Positions 37,203-48,939 of a stretch of 64,000 nt of DNA are shown here, in pieces. This DNA comes from Larix kaempferi (Eukaryota; Streptophyta; Pinopsida; Pinales; Pinaceae). The stretch is taken from positions 10,250,501 through 10,314,500 of the forward strand of contig BSBM01000608.1 in NCBI GenBank assembly GCA_027924585.1. Reading direction: 5' to 3'. Below the pieces are notes generated by a model. That model was given only the letters and a program-made list of their open reading frames with translations, was not told the origin of the DNA and ran no database searches. A program made the translations under genes and the position numbers. The stretch's first letter is position 1, and every line of letters begins with the position of its first letter.

Positions 37203-39299
37203 CATGTCCATATCTTATTTCACCATTTTTGCTTTCATATTATCCCTTCGACAGATCCGCCAAGTTGTATCATGTGCATCATCATAGTGTGGTTGATTTG
37301 AGTCTTGGATATTTGTTGTATTTCCCTATCTGCATTTTCATGTCATGAATTTGGTGTCATTATGTTTGGCTCGTCATACTGGTCACATTCATATTTTTTT
37401 TGGACAAAACCATTGTCGTTTGACCCTCTCGGAAAACTGTTAAAGTTTCGACTACAAGTTCATGTATTTTGCATCATCTAGTTAGCTAAAAATTGTCAAT
37501 TTCACAACCTCAATTAATTCTCCATATGCATCCATTCATCATGGTTCTCCTCACACCTAAGTTTAGAAAGTTATAAAGTTCTCCTCCCGTCTCTCCGCTG
37601 CAAAAAATCACCAATTTCCTCCATTTTCAAAAGATTAAAAAAAGAGTTACCATGATTATAATATTTCCTCACGTTTACATTAAATAGTTTAAATATTAAT
37701 ATATTAAATAGTTATTATATATGTTTTAATATAATATATAGTTAATATAGTTTTTATATTAATATACTATTTAATATAATATGTATATTTTATAATATAA
37801 TTATTATATGTAGTATATTAATAATGATGATGTGCCCAATTTTGCAAGGATTTGTTTCTAATTTTTGTGTGCCCAGTTGCACCCTGTTTTTTAAGTTCTA
37901 TCAACTTAATGATTAGTTTGATAATAAAATATTCAATGAGGCCTAGAACTTTGCTTTGTCAAAGAAAAAGAAGATGATTATGAGAACACTTCACTTCTCT
38001 CGACGCAAGAAGTTATAAGAAAGGGGAAAAACATCAAAACTGAACTTTGACTCTCGAATGTTAGATAAGGGAATCTTACCACGACCATTGGGATCCTACC
38101 CGTACCAAAGAGCACATGACCTTGCTAAGACAATGTGTGCTACCTAGGATGTCAAAGATGAATGAAATGAGGCAAAATGCACTCAGTTTAACAAGGTATA
38201 ATGGATACAAATTTATCGCAAAAATATTAGCAAATTCCTTTTTTCTTATGATAGATTGTAGAAGGTGATTTATAGCAAGAATATTGACAAAAAAAAATTC
38301 TTAAATATGTTAGAAGCTAATTTATAGCAAAAATATTAACAAACTCCTTTTTTCTTAAATATGATAGATGGTAGTGATAAATGGTAGAAAGTAATTTATT
38401 ATTTAATATACCAACACCTTCTTGAAAATCAAGATATATTAGTACCAAACTATCAAAAACCTAACATTACCTAACATATGATAACAAGGGCCTAAACCCT
38501 TGATTGCCATGGCATGCACATGAAATAAAATACCTAACATTACCTAACATATGATAAGAATGGCTTGAACTCTTCATTAGCATGGCATGCAAAGCAATAA
38601 TAATTGGATCCTAGGAACGATTTGATGGCCTAGAAACAAATGCCATATTATTATTGTTTGGGTGAAGAATTTTTTTTTGGTCCCATTCCAAAATATTTGA
38701 AAGGTCGACAATTTAAGACAAACCCCTATTGCTTGAGACACAATTCAAAGCATTCAAAAATCAGTTTCATGAGCCGTGGCGAGTGATGTTTATAGAACGA
38801 GCCCTAGATGGTGAAGAAGTAAGACCAAGGAAAGAGAGAAAGGTTCCCTAGTTGCATGTTCCTGCGCTTGTGTGATGCTTCCTAATTGAGTGCTTTCTTG
38901 AGTTAAAGGAAAGAGAAAAAGGTTTTGAATCACTAATCCCTTGAGCCTGAGCCAAAGGAATGCAATTTACTGACATGCGACCTCTTACCTCTTGCATGAA
39001 GCAATTTCCCTAAAGAAGTTTCATGTGCTTCTTGTTCCCTATTTGTTCTTGTTTTTGTTATCAGCATTGGGGTTTTCCATTCAGAGCATCACAAATTCGT
39101 AGGGATTCGACGAGGATCAAAGGTTGAAAGCAATTGGCGAGGGAATTTCCTCATTGTTGTCATTAATTTGCAGAAAAATATGGAGAACGAAAAGCGAAAA
39201 TTCATGATTTTGATTAATGTCTCCCCTAAGGAATCCAATCAAAAGTATTAGTAGCGAGAGTAATACGAAAAATAACAATAATGATAGTGATACATGTTC
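37203..39299. other. unassigned stretch with AT-rich tract
   Basis: Host or old repeat sequence flanking the PDS5 element. Positions 37680-37830 are a low-complexity TTAATATA-rich tract. Positions 38230-38400 repeat TTTATAGCAAGAATATT...TTCTTAAATATG about three times, and CCTAACATTACCTAACATATG recurs at 38460 and 38530. No genes recognised. Confidence 0.5.
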
Positions 39300-39535
39300 G
39301 GACATGAAGAAACCCAAGTTGCGGTATGTTCTTTATTCATTTGATAAGAATGGGGTCCAACATTACCTTTAATCGGAGGACGGAATGTTGGTGGATTTGA
39401 AGAACAAAGGATCCTTGGCCTCTGCAATCACTGCCAATTTGTTAAGAAAGAAGGCCATGCCCCTACAATCTACCAAGAATTTGGTCATCAAACCCTTTAA
39501 AGGTAAAACTATGTTCAGGGGTTTCTTTGAATAGT
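39300..39535 (+). pseudogene. short coding-like fragment, unknown
   Basis: A plus-strand frame reads KKPKLRYVLYSFDKNGVQHY, then after one stop SEDGMLVDLKNKGSLASAIT and KNLVIKPFKGKTMFRGFF. The composition looks protein-coding and only one stop interrupts about 75 codons. I cannot name the family. Confidence 0.35.
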
Positions 39536-39823
39536 TGATTTTTTCTTTTTTTCAGAATGCAGGATCTTGTTCACAAGGTGTAAACTATCCCATTGTATGA
39601 TGTGCCTATCATGGACCAATGAATACAATTTCAACAAACATTTCCTTTGACAATACTTTTCCAACAAACAAAGAAACCTAAACTAATAATTGGAAACGTG
39701 TATTATGTTTCGTGGTTGAATGGATGGATTTAATGAATTAGAATTGTGACTATGAATGCTAATTGTATGAAGAAAAATCTATATGAGATGTTATTTGTTG
39801 CTTGATCCCCCCAGCATTTGTTC

Positions 39824-41243
39824 TATAATATCTCAATTTTGACCCCATTGCATTAAAATGTAAATGATGTAATATTGTTATAAAATCATGGTGAGGATCT
39901 CAAGGCCAAGGCCGCACCATCGATTTAGTTTTAAAATTGATGCATGCGGTTTGTGTGCTAGCCAAGAACAATAGAAATCATAAATACCATGTACATATGC
40001 ATTTTAATAAAATAACCACAACTAGCTATGCAATGCAATGCAACAAGAGTACGGGGGCATGATTTTTACAAGGAATTGGGAGGGAAATATTCAAACCCTT
40101 GAACCAATCAATTCAATCCAAGTGTCAACGGGAGAACCCGTAAACCCTCAAGTACCCATGTTGAATTTTGTACCCAATCATTTATTTATCCCAAGAGTTG
40201 GTTGAGGTAGTTAATGCTTCGGTATTGGAGAGGTATGGCTGTCCAAATTCGGGTATGGGAAAGCCACCACTTTGAGAAAACGTGTTTTCGATTCTTGGGA
40301 AATAAAGAAGCCACAAAATTGTTCCCCAAGCCATTATCCATCAACTAGTTTGGCTCTCTCACGAGTTTGGAGCTACATGGGAATTTTCCCTCCACCGTTT
40401 CTATGGTTTTTCCTTCATTTTTTAGCTGGGAGATGGGCGTTTTTGTGATACAAAATAGTGGGGAAAAAAAGGAATCCAATTTGGGGGCCCTGGGGTTTCA
40501 TTGAGGCATTTTTGTCTATTTGGATGCTCAAAGATCCATGGAAAAATTGTTTTTCTCCCTATGGTCAATTTTCCCTTTCCCACAATCTGTTTTTGACTGG
40601 CCACAATTTGGGGGAAACCCATGGACATCTTGTTTGTGAATCCCATAGTAAAAACATTTTCCCTATGCCCAACATATGTGTTTTATTGTGTGTGGGAGAG
40701 AAGGATGTGGTATGAATTATGGGTATCCATTTCTTTGGCTTGAGCTTGGGTGCAAGCATCCAAAAATAGAAGGGATCACATTTGTCTTGATAAACCCAGC
40801 TATGGATTGGCTTGTCTTAGATGTGATGCTTATTTGGCTATGAATGAGCTTAAGTGCTCCATTTCCTTGTAGAAATCATGCCTAGCTCGGGGGGTGGCAG
40901 TTGTGTTGAGAGATTGATGAACACAACTAGCCTATGGCTGGGTGGAACGTTGCAGCTGCATAGCTAGTTGCTTGGGACAACTTCACCATTGCAAGATAAG
41001 TATTCTCTCTATGTGTTTTACTTTTTCAAATGGTTTTAATTTGATGCATGCTATCAATATGTTGAGTTCATGTGAAATGTGCGTGGATAGTTTAATTTTG
41101 ATGTGCATGTTTATTTTGATTTGCATCTGCGCACATGTGTTTTATTTGTATGAATCTAATGAATGGGGATGAGTATATTGAAAATCCCATAATGTTAGCC
41201 ATGTTCCCTTCCTTTCGCCGTATCGATGGGAGGGGATGTGACA
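39824..41243 (+). mobile_element. solo LTR related to the LARD family
   Basis: About 1420 bases align as the reverse complement of the 1380-base LARD LTR along their whole length. Shared words include GGGGGCATGATTTTTACAAGG-like, CTTGATAAACCCAGC and the TCTAATGAATGGG block near the end. The ends are TATAATATCTC and GATGTGACA. Flanks are TGTTC (39819-39823) and TGCTC (41244-41248), a 5-bp duplication with one change. There is no interior or second LTR, so unequal recombination between the two LTRs of a once complete element is the likely origin. Divergence from the LARD LTR is large, so it is older. Confidence 0.82.
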
Positions 41244-41248
41244 TGCTC

Positions 41249-41868
41249 TATTCATTCAAGTGATTGTGAGAGAATACTAGTTTCTATGAATTGGAGGTCA
41301 TTTCATCATATCCATGAGACCTAATCCTTGGACTTGGTAAAAGAGGGTTCCTTGGAAGTGACTTAGGTCCCCTAGAATACTTTTAGCATGGGACTAATAA
41401 CCCCCACATATTATACACATATTTGGAGTAATGGTATCAATTTTTGGTGGCTAAATCTCTCTTTTTGGTGTGTTTATCACTGATATTTGGAACTTTATGA
41501 TTTAGTTAATCTTGAGAATCAACCCTATTTAACTAATTTTGTAATTCATTCAACCACAAACTTAATGGATTCAAAGCTACTAGTCATCTGGTTGAAAATT
41601 CTGAGTTTTACCTCAATGGTTGAGTTTTTATCAAAATCAGAAATAGTGGTTTGTTGATTAGGAGGTTTTAAACGCAGATTTGCACAGAAACCAAGACAAA
41701 ATTATATATCTAAGCAAAAATATGTTATGTAATCGTTGTTTGGCACTAATTCTAAGCAATTTTGAAGTCTACTTTTTGACAAAACAGTGATTTTTATACA
41801 CATATATGAAGTTTTTGTTTGTTTTTGTTTAGTAGAAGCCAAATTTAATCTTCAAAACACTCAGGGAT
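41249..41868. other. unassigned stretch, possibly intronic to the DCL3-like fragment
   Basis: AT-rich, no motif. If the neighbouring DCL3-like exon came with genomic sequence, this would be its downstream intron. Confidence 0.35.
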
Positions 41869-42289
41869 TCATCCTTGAGGATGACAAGTAGCTACTTCAT
41901 TTACACACCATTGTCCCAACTCATCAAGAGCATAGTTAATTGCCCTCAAATTTTGCACTAAATTTCCAGCTCCATCACTTTCTATTCTTTCGTATACACC
42001 ATATACAAGTCGCAAATCTTGTTTGGAACCTACATCTCTTGCACCCATAAATTGTCATTTGCTACTTTTAGAACTTGCAAGGGAAACGTTCCCCACAACT
42101 GCCTCCATTTTTTATTTTCTCATGCAAAGACCACAATGTAGCTACTTTATCATATACCACCACAAATTCTGATGGCATAGGAACATGCTTTTCAAGCTCT
42201 TTCCTATATTTTATGGTTCACACAATAGAATCAAGCTTTCTTTCAATATTTTGTATTTTTATTTCAAGAATATGAGCTATATCTATGTC
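41869..42289 (-). pseudogene. DCL3: Dicer-like 3 (DCL3) gene fragment
   Basis: The minus strand encodes about 140 residues like plant DCL3, the enzyme that makes 24-nt siRNAs for RNA-directed DNA methylation. It reads EIKIQNIERKLDSIV, RKELEKHVPMPSEFVVVYDK and VATLWSLHEKIK, then after a one-base shift QFMGARDVGSKQDLRLVYGV, ERIESDGAGNLVQ and NLRAINYALDELGQWC. This is the region after the helicase domain, not the RNase III sites. Stops: TGA after DSIV, TGA before QFMGARD (probably from Trp TGG), and TGA at the end. The piece could be a relic exon or captured by a transposon. Dicer identity is clear to me from the GARD...LVYGV...NYALDELGQWC series; subclass 3 is likely. Confidence 0.75.
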
Positions 42290-42299
42290 ATAGATGCCC

Positions 42300-42660
42300 T
42301 AGCTAAGGAAAAAAAATCTCTGGAAAGTTTTCCCTATATGTCCTTGTTAGCATTAGAATCAACTCTAAATATGAGCTCCAAAAAGTGTGCCCAAATTCCC
42401 CTTATTGGACGAAAAATATCAAGTCTGGCAATGAGGTATGAATTTTGGAAGTGTGCCCAAATGCTCGTTATTGGACAAAAAAGATCAAGTCTGGAAATGA
42501 GGTATAAATTTCGGAAGTGTGCCCCAGCTAAGAAAAAATCGGCTCTGAAAATTATCTCCAAACAATGTGCCCTAGATACCTTTACTAAACAAAAGATCAA
42601 TTCTGGAAACAAGATCTGTGTTGACCTCCATTTCAGTAAAAGATAAATGCTTACAAAGCA
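42300..42660 (+). repeat. imperfect coding-like tandem repeat
   Basis: Four imperfect units of 60-75 bases share AAGTGTGCCCA, then TTATTGGACNAAAAA and ATCAAGTCTGGNAATGAGGT. The frame 42185-42646 translates them as repeated KCAQ.LIG.K.SSLAMRYEF-like segments. No protein family recognised, and the frame may persist by chance. Confidence 0.6.
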
Positions 42661-43229
42661 TTGCAATATGCCCCTCTATTTTAAAAATTTTAAGGTGACC
42701 CTAACTGAAGTTTGCACCTGGTGTTATTCTATAGCTAGGCCTTTTAACTATCTTGAAGTTGACCTCAAGATCTTCTACCAGTCTCGTGAAGTATTATCTA
42801 TTGGTGTCACATGTGCTTCAGACATATGTGCTTCTTTGATGATGGATAGTGGAAATATGATTATTTTAAGTGATCAGGATCATCATAGCGATGCTTTTGA
42901 CAGGTTGACAGGAATACATAGATTTGCTAATGACAGGTTACGAGGGCTAAGTTTTAGTTATATGTATTACAGGTTCATAGTCTCAAAATTATAATGCAGT
43001 TGAAATATGTTTTGATGGAAATAACCTATTTTCATTCTTTATATCATGCCATAGTATTCTCAAGAACCCCTTGGATAGAAGTAAAAATAGCTTAAACAAT
43101 TTCATGAGTGTTTTATCTATTAAAAGAAATAAGTTAAAAAAAAAAGAAATAAGTCACTTTGGTAAGTGCATTGAATTTCTAAAATGCACAAAGTGGTTAT
43201 CATCTTATATCACTCTTTTTTGGTGGAAA
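42661..43229. other. unassigned stretch left of the second copia
   Basis: A 115-codon plus-strand frame (42647-42994) has no recognised motif. The insertion site of the copia is the GGAAA at 43225-43229. Confidence 0.4.
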
Positions 43230-43865
43230 TGTTGATGTATTTGTAACTTCGGAAGATATTCACTTGTATATTGTATTTGTACTTTATTGTATCCCCAACG
43301 GAGATTTATTATTCCTCCGATTGGAAGTGTCGTCATGTGTACCTGCATGTGTCACAAGTTATATTGTAAGTGTTGTAACTTATACTTGATGGGTTATTAG
43401 ACCACGTTGATGGGGTCGGCCCTGTATGAGTCATGTGGGTCAAAGGGTTATTAGACCACCCTAGTAGGGGTCGGCCTAGTCAGTATTATGTTAAGTGGTT
43501 AAGTTGAGGCCGACCTAGTTGAGTAAAGGTCAAGTCAAGTTAGTGTATAAATAGAGAGTGTCTCTCTCATTTTACACATTCTATTGTTCACTCACTCCGT
43601 ATTAGTGAGAGAGAGGAGGAGTGTGCACAAGTGGAGGACGAGCATGCTGTTGAAGATGTCTATCTCTTGGTTTTGATCATCGTGATCCTTGTATTGATTC
43701 TTATTCTATCTCTGAGGAAGTTGTGGGGTTTTTCACCTTCTTGGTTTTCCCCGGTGAAATGTTTTGTGTCTCTTGTCTCTTGTCTCTTATGCTTGATATG
43801 ATGTACATGTTGTTCTTTCAGTTAATATCTTAGATCATAATGTATTAAATTATAAAAAACTAACA
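43230..43865 (+). repeat. copia 5' LTR (second copia)
   Basis: 636 bases, TGTTGATGTA...AACTAACA. The TATA box TATAAATA is at 43546-43553. The 3' partner is 639 bases, with changes in its first and last few bases (TGGTT..., ...AATA). Confidence 0.93.
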
Positions 43866-46668
43866 TGGTATCAGAGCTAGCCTGAAGGAAGGCATGCTAT
43901 GGCATTTATGAGACTTGTTGCACTTGCGACAAATCGGAAGCTAGGGCTTGATATAGCAAAAACCAGTCATCATGGAACTTTTTCTATAAATCCAATTTGG
44001 AGAAGGTTCAGGATATGAAACCTTTACAGGTCGTAGATAACATCCTCATGCACCCTTTTTCAAAATCACAACTTCTAATTCATTGTACTTTGTGATTTAT
44101 GATCAGTACAATCTAGGGTTTCTGCCTCTTCCAGATCTCAGTCATAAATACGTGACCTTGGAAAAAAGGTCACAACTTGGGCTAGGAAGATCCAAATGAA
44201 ATTTCGTAAAAAATGACAGGTAGGGAATGGACTGTACTTTATCAGATAATTTTTTCAGAGGCCTAAACTGAACCAGTGACACGTGGAACGCCATACAAGT
44301 TCGCTCTCCTGTTTTATCCCATAAACAAATCACGTTGTGACACTTGGCATAAATCTCTCTCAGAGAATCCAATTGAGGTCATACCTATGGGGTTGGAAAG
44401 AAGATAGGTCAGGATACAATAGGCTGAAGTTTCAGACACTATGGATTCATAATTTTAGAGATGCACCAGAAACAATCAGGTACATATTTCTGTCCAAACA
44501 GAATTGAATTCTGAGCACCTTCATTCTTGGCTTGTCACTGCTGCGGGAATTTAGGGCTTCGGAGAAAGTTGAAATTTTTGGAATCGGATTCCACGGATGA
44601 ATTCTCCTCATCAAAATCAAAATTTAGATACCAAGATCGAATTTTTTGGTTGGGAAGAAGGTCGGGCTTGATCAAACCCTATTTCGGGATTTTGATCGGA
44701 AATGTGGAAAATTAGGGCTTTTGCAAAAGTTGGAATTTTTTAAATCTGTGACCATGGATGGAAGTTCCTAGGAAAAATCGAAGTTTAGAATACAAGATCG
44801 AACCTTTTGGATGGGAAAAATACCGAGCTTTATCAAACCCTAGTTCGGGATCCTGTCCAGTGAATCCAGAAGTTTCAAAGGCAATTTTGAGGGGTCAAAT
44901 TTTGCAGTTTTCAAAATTGAAGTATACCAACTTGATCAACTCAGCAAGCCACATCTTTCCATCCATTCATAAGTTTGAAACTCAAAGTTTGAATTTTTAG
45001 GGTTTCTCTGACAAACCCTAATCTAGCTCCAGATCCAGTTTCTGCAAATCAAGTGGATTGGGTTAATCCTAGAAGAGAATGAATTGGACGCCTGCATAAG
45101 TGAAGAAGATCTAGCTCCAAAGGGAGATGAGGCTAAGGCTTTACATGAGAAGGCTACAAGCAATCTTGATAGGTATGACTTGAGGAGATACAGGTATGTG
45201 TTGAAATCTTTCATGATTAATTTTATGATATGTTTGTCTTCATATTATTGAGGTGAGTACAATCTTGATTATTTTTAGAATTGTCTTATCACCCTAGTAA
45301 AAGTATGAATGCATCTAAATGATAGAAGACATTCATTGATTAGGGTTATATGATTGTACTAATGCATTGTGGTATTGTATGAGGGATGATGTTGTCCGTT
45401 AACATGAAAGGTACAAATCAAGTTTTAGATCAAGAACATATGACCATGGTGACATGAAGACAAAGACTCATGGATCACATAGAAGCTCTACTTACGAGGT
45501 ATGTATAATATGGTTCTACAATAGTTAACTTATGTTATATGCAGGTTAATAAGCACAAGTCATTGAAGAGAACAAGAAGACATTGTTTGGGTATGTTAAA
45601 CATAACTAGAAAACATGATAACCAGGTATGTTTTTCCTATATCAAGTTAGAATCCTACCTTGTGTTAGGATCTTATACTTTTGATTATTCTTGAAGTTGG
45701 AAGTTTAAGTAATCAAGGCATATTATGTTTCTTACTTTGATTGATGATATGACTAACCAGAAGAGTCCTATGGTTAAATAAGAATATGCATGAGTAATAG
45801 AAGTCTTCCCTGAAACTTTGAATACTAACGCTTATTACCTATGTATGAAATAATCATGACCATACATAAGATTATTTAGAATCATAATATTTTGATGGTA
45901 TTGAGATTATACTAATATATGTATGGTTATACATGAGATCTTGAGGATAACACAATGATGACACTAGTGCACACTTAAGCATGCATAGTGGTCCAGGATG
46001 GATATAAGTTCAAGGACAGGTAATCTAGGAAGCAAAGATCAAGAGGGAGCACTCCAGGAAGCAAATATCAAAAGGGAGTCCACCCTACAACCAAACAAAG
46101 ATAAGTATTTGAATTGTCAATTCCTGTATACATGATTACTTAAATGATGTTGTCCAGTCATATACATACTTATGTTCCTAGATTTAGGATATGTATCATG
46201 CATATTAGAAAAGTTGCATTAATGAACAAGATACTACTAAATATGCAAATAATGGGTAAGTGGCCTATGGTACTGTACAACATTCCATTGCTACTTATCT
46301 AGAATGAAACCTCTTTGTTGACATGTTGGGAGTTGTGCACACTCTTAACAATGTTCTGGTAGAGATGGAAGGCATCTAGAAAGTTACGGAATATGGATAA
46401 ATGTTGTATTGAAACATTGGCCAAGATAATTGCATGACTGTATGACATATGTCTTTATGCATAAGAATGTGTTTTTGAAAAACTATGAGAAGTCTCTAAT
46501 CATGCAATTGGACTTGTCTTGTAGGAAAGACCGTGTACCATCACGTACAAAAAGGACTACAAAATTTGTTCCAGCAATGAAGATCAAATAAAAACTATCT
46601 ATTGAAGATATTGAAGAATCTAAAGTTCCCAGGATCCGGGATGCAGTAATGGAAGAATGCCGATGATC
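43866..46668 (+). other. copia leader and replaced gag-pol region, non-coding
   Basis: It begins with the primer site. Positions 44549-44870 are a 161-base tandem duplication (TTAGGGCTT at 44551 and 44712, with GATCAAACCCTA-type words in each). Between 45175 and 45640, several short segments end in AG followed by GTATGT, and one segment is preceded by ATATGCAG, resembling small exons with splice sites. No gag, protease or integrase motif was found on either strand. Confidence 0.6.
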
Positions 46669-47670
46669 GAGGAGTACCGGTCGATCATGAAGAATGATGT
46701 CTGGGATGTGGTCCCGAGACAAGAAGGGAAATCTATTGTGACTTCCAAGTGGATCTACAAGATTAATCTTGCTGCCGAGTTTGAGATGAAGGACTTGGGA
46801 TGATGCACTACTTTCTAGGCATGGAGGTGTGGCAGAGTGCAGATGGAATCTTCCTTGGACAAGGAAAGTATGCAGTAGAGATCCTGAAGAGGTTCGGGAT
46901 GATGGCCTGCAAGGACATGGCCACATCTATGGCATCGAACCTGAAGCTTCTGTGTGATGCTTCATATGATCCGTTTGATGTCACTTTGTATCGTCAGATG
47001 ATTGGGTCCTTGATGTACCTGACGAACACGAGACTAGATATTTGCTTTGCGGTGAACACATTGAGCCAGTTCCTGATGGATCCCAGAGGTGTTCACCTGG
47101 TTGTTGTAAAGCACATTATGAGGTACCTGAAGGGTACAATTGATTATGGGCTCAAGTATGATGCGAATCAAAAGTTTAACCTCCAGGGTTATGTTGATTC
47201 AAATTGGGCAGGCAGTGTTGCAGATAGGAAGAGCACTTTTGGGTGCTGCTTTAGTATGGGATCAGGTGTGATCTCTTGGTTTAGCAGAAAGCAGTCCTGC
47301 GTAGCACTGAGTACAGCCGAAGCAGAGTATGTTGCATCTTGTTCAGCTATTTGTGAGGCATTATGGCTCCAGAAGCTACTGTCTGAGTTATTTGATCTCT
47401 CGTTGGAAGCTACTGGTATATTTTGTGACAACCAGAGTTGTGGTGACGCTATCTGAGAACCCAGTGTTCCACGACAGGTTGAAGCACATTGAGATCAAAT
47501 ATCACTATATCAGGGATATGGTGCAGAGAGGAGCAGTGAATCTCATGTATATTGCAACGGATGAGCAGGTTGCGGATGTGTTGACGAAACCACTAGCCAG
47601 AGTGAAGTTTGAGTACTTCAGAGAGAGGCTTGGTGTTCTTCGGATTGAAGATACTTCGAGGAAGAAGTGA
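46669..47670 (+). pseudogene. copia RT-RNase H remnant with deleted RT core
   Basis: EEYRSIMKNDVWDVVPR (46669 on) is the start of copia RT. At about 46768 it jumps from KWIYKIN directly to LAAEFEMKDLG, skipping the catalytic YVDD region. A one-base shift at about 46800 follows. The open frame 46800-47456 then carries MHYFLGMEVWQ, YRQMIGSLMYL, RDICFAVN-like TRLDICFAVN, HIMRYLKGT, VDSNWAG and the RNase H start SWFSRKQSC. An extra G after CDNQSC shifts the frame. The remainder (VTLSENPVFHDR ... VADVLTKPLAR) ends at 47670. It is clearly dead. Confidence 0.92.
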
Positions 47671-48939
47671 TGGACACATTTGCAGGATCCATTCCAAGCA
47701 TGGTGAGAGGAGGATCCTTCCCATGGCTATGGATGTAAGCGATGTGTGATGAGCATCAGGACGATGCTCCAGTTACTACTTTGGATATGCATCAGTTGGA
47801 TGCTTTGTATGATCAGTTGGATCATGTATATGTATATGCATAAGGACGATGCAGTGATGATGATCAGGATGATCATATGTGATGAGTATCAGGACGATGC
47901 TCTGGATGATAAAATTAGGATGATGTAGTGACGATGATCAGGATGATCATGTGTGATGAGTATCAGGATGATGCTCTGGATGATATGCATCAGGACAATC
48001 ATATGTGATGATATGTATCAAGTGGATGCAGTGCATGATCAGTTGGATCATGTGTGATGAGTTCCAAAGACACAGATGCACATGGGCCATTCTCACATGG
48101 TGGTAGGTGTGTCCTCCTATGGTGCAGATATAAGGGTTGGGGCCATTTCGACATGGTTGAAGTGTGTCTTCCCATGGTCGTTGATGTAAGAGCTATGCCA
48201 TTCGATCATGGTTGAAGTGTGTCTTCCCATGGTTGCGATATAAGTGTTGTGCCATTTGAGCATGGTTGAAGTGTGTCTTCCCATGGCTGCGATATAAGTG
48301 TTGTGCCATTCCTAGCATGGTTGAAGTGTGTCTTCCCATGGCTATGGATATAAGTGCGATGCCATTCTCGCATGGTTGAAGTGTGTCTTCTCATGGCATA
48401 GATATAAGTGCTGAGCCTTTCACGGATGGTTGAAGTGTGTATTCCCATGCCGGTGAATGTAAGTGCTTTGTGATGTGAATCTGGTTTGTGCTTCGTGGAC
48501 GATGAGATGGCGATGATCAGTATGATCGTGAGTATTAGAATGATACTCTATGGCTGTGGAAAGGTTGTGCAGTTGCATGTAAAAGATCCTGGGAGATCCG
48601 ATAGGTTGAGCTGTGTGCTCGTAATCAGTCCTGGGATGCTCTTTCGAGGTTGTGTGACGCACGTAATAAGTCCCGAGGATTCCACAGTATGGCCAGTGTT
48701 GATGAAGACCTATAGGTGGTGGGCCTACATCCAACATGAAAAAGAGCTGGCTCTGTAGAAATTCCTATGACGAGAAGAATTCAGAGATAGCCCAGTAATC
48801 GAGATGTTGAGTACAACAGAAGTAATGATGATGATGCTGCGTGATCCAATGATGATGATCCAACTCCAGATTTGAAGACTTGTGCCTATATGTATTGATG
48901 ACTTGTGTTAAGAGAATACCTTCCTAGTTAAGAGGGATT
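47671..48939 (+). repeat. copia 3' untranslated region with 55-bp minisatellite
   Basis: GATGATCAGGATGATCAT-rich sequence (47740-48060) is followed by about seven units with a period near 55 at 48090-48470, each with CATGGTTGAAGTGTGTCTTC. The unit resembles the single-copy sequence just after the stop (GGATCCTTCCCATGGCTATG). The first copia has different arrays at the same place. Confidence 0.85.

Noticed and set aside
48206-48448. 80-codon minus-strand frame with TSTMREW-like repeats
   Set aside because: Shadow of the 55-base minisatellite in the copia 3' region.
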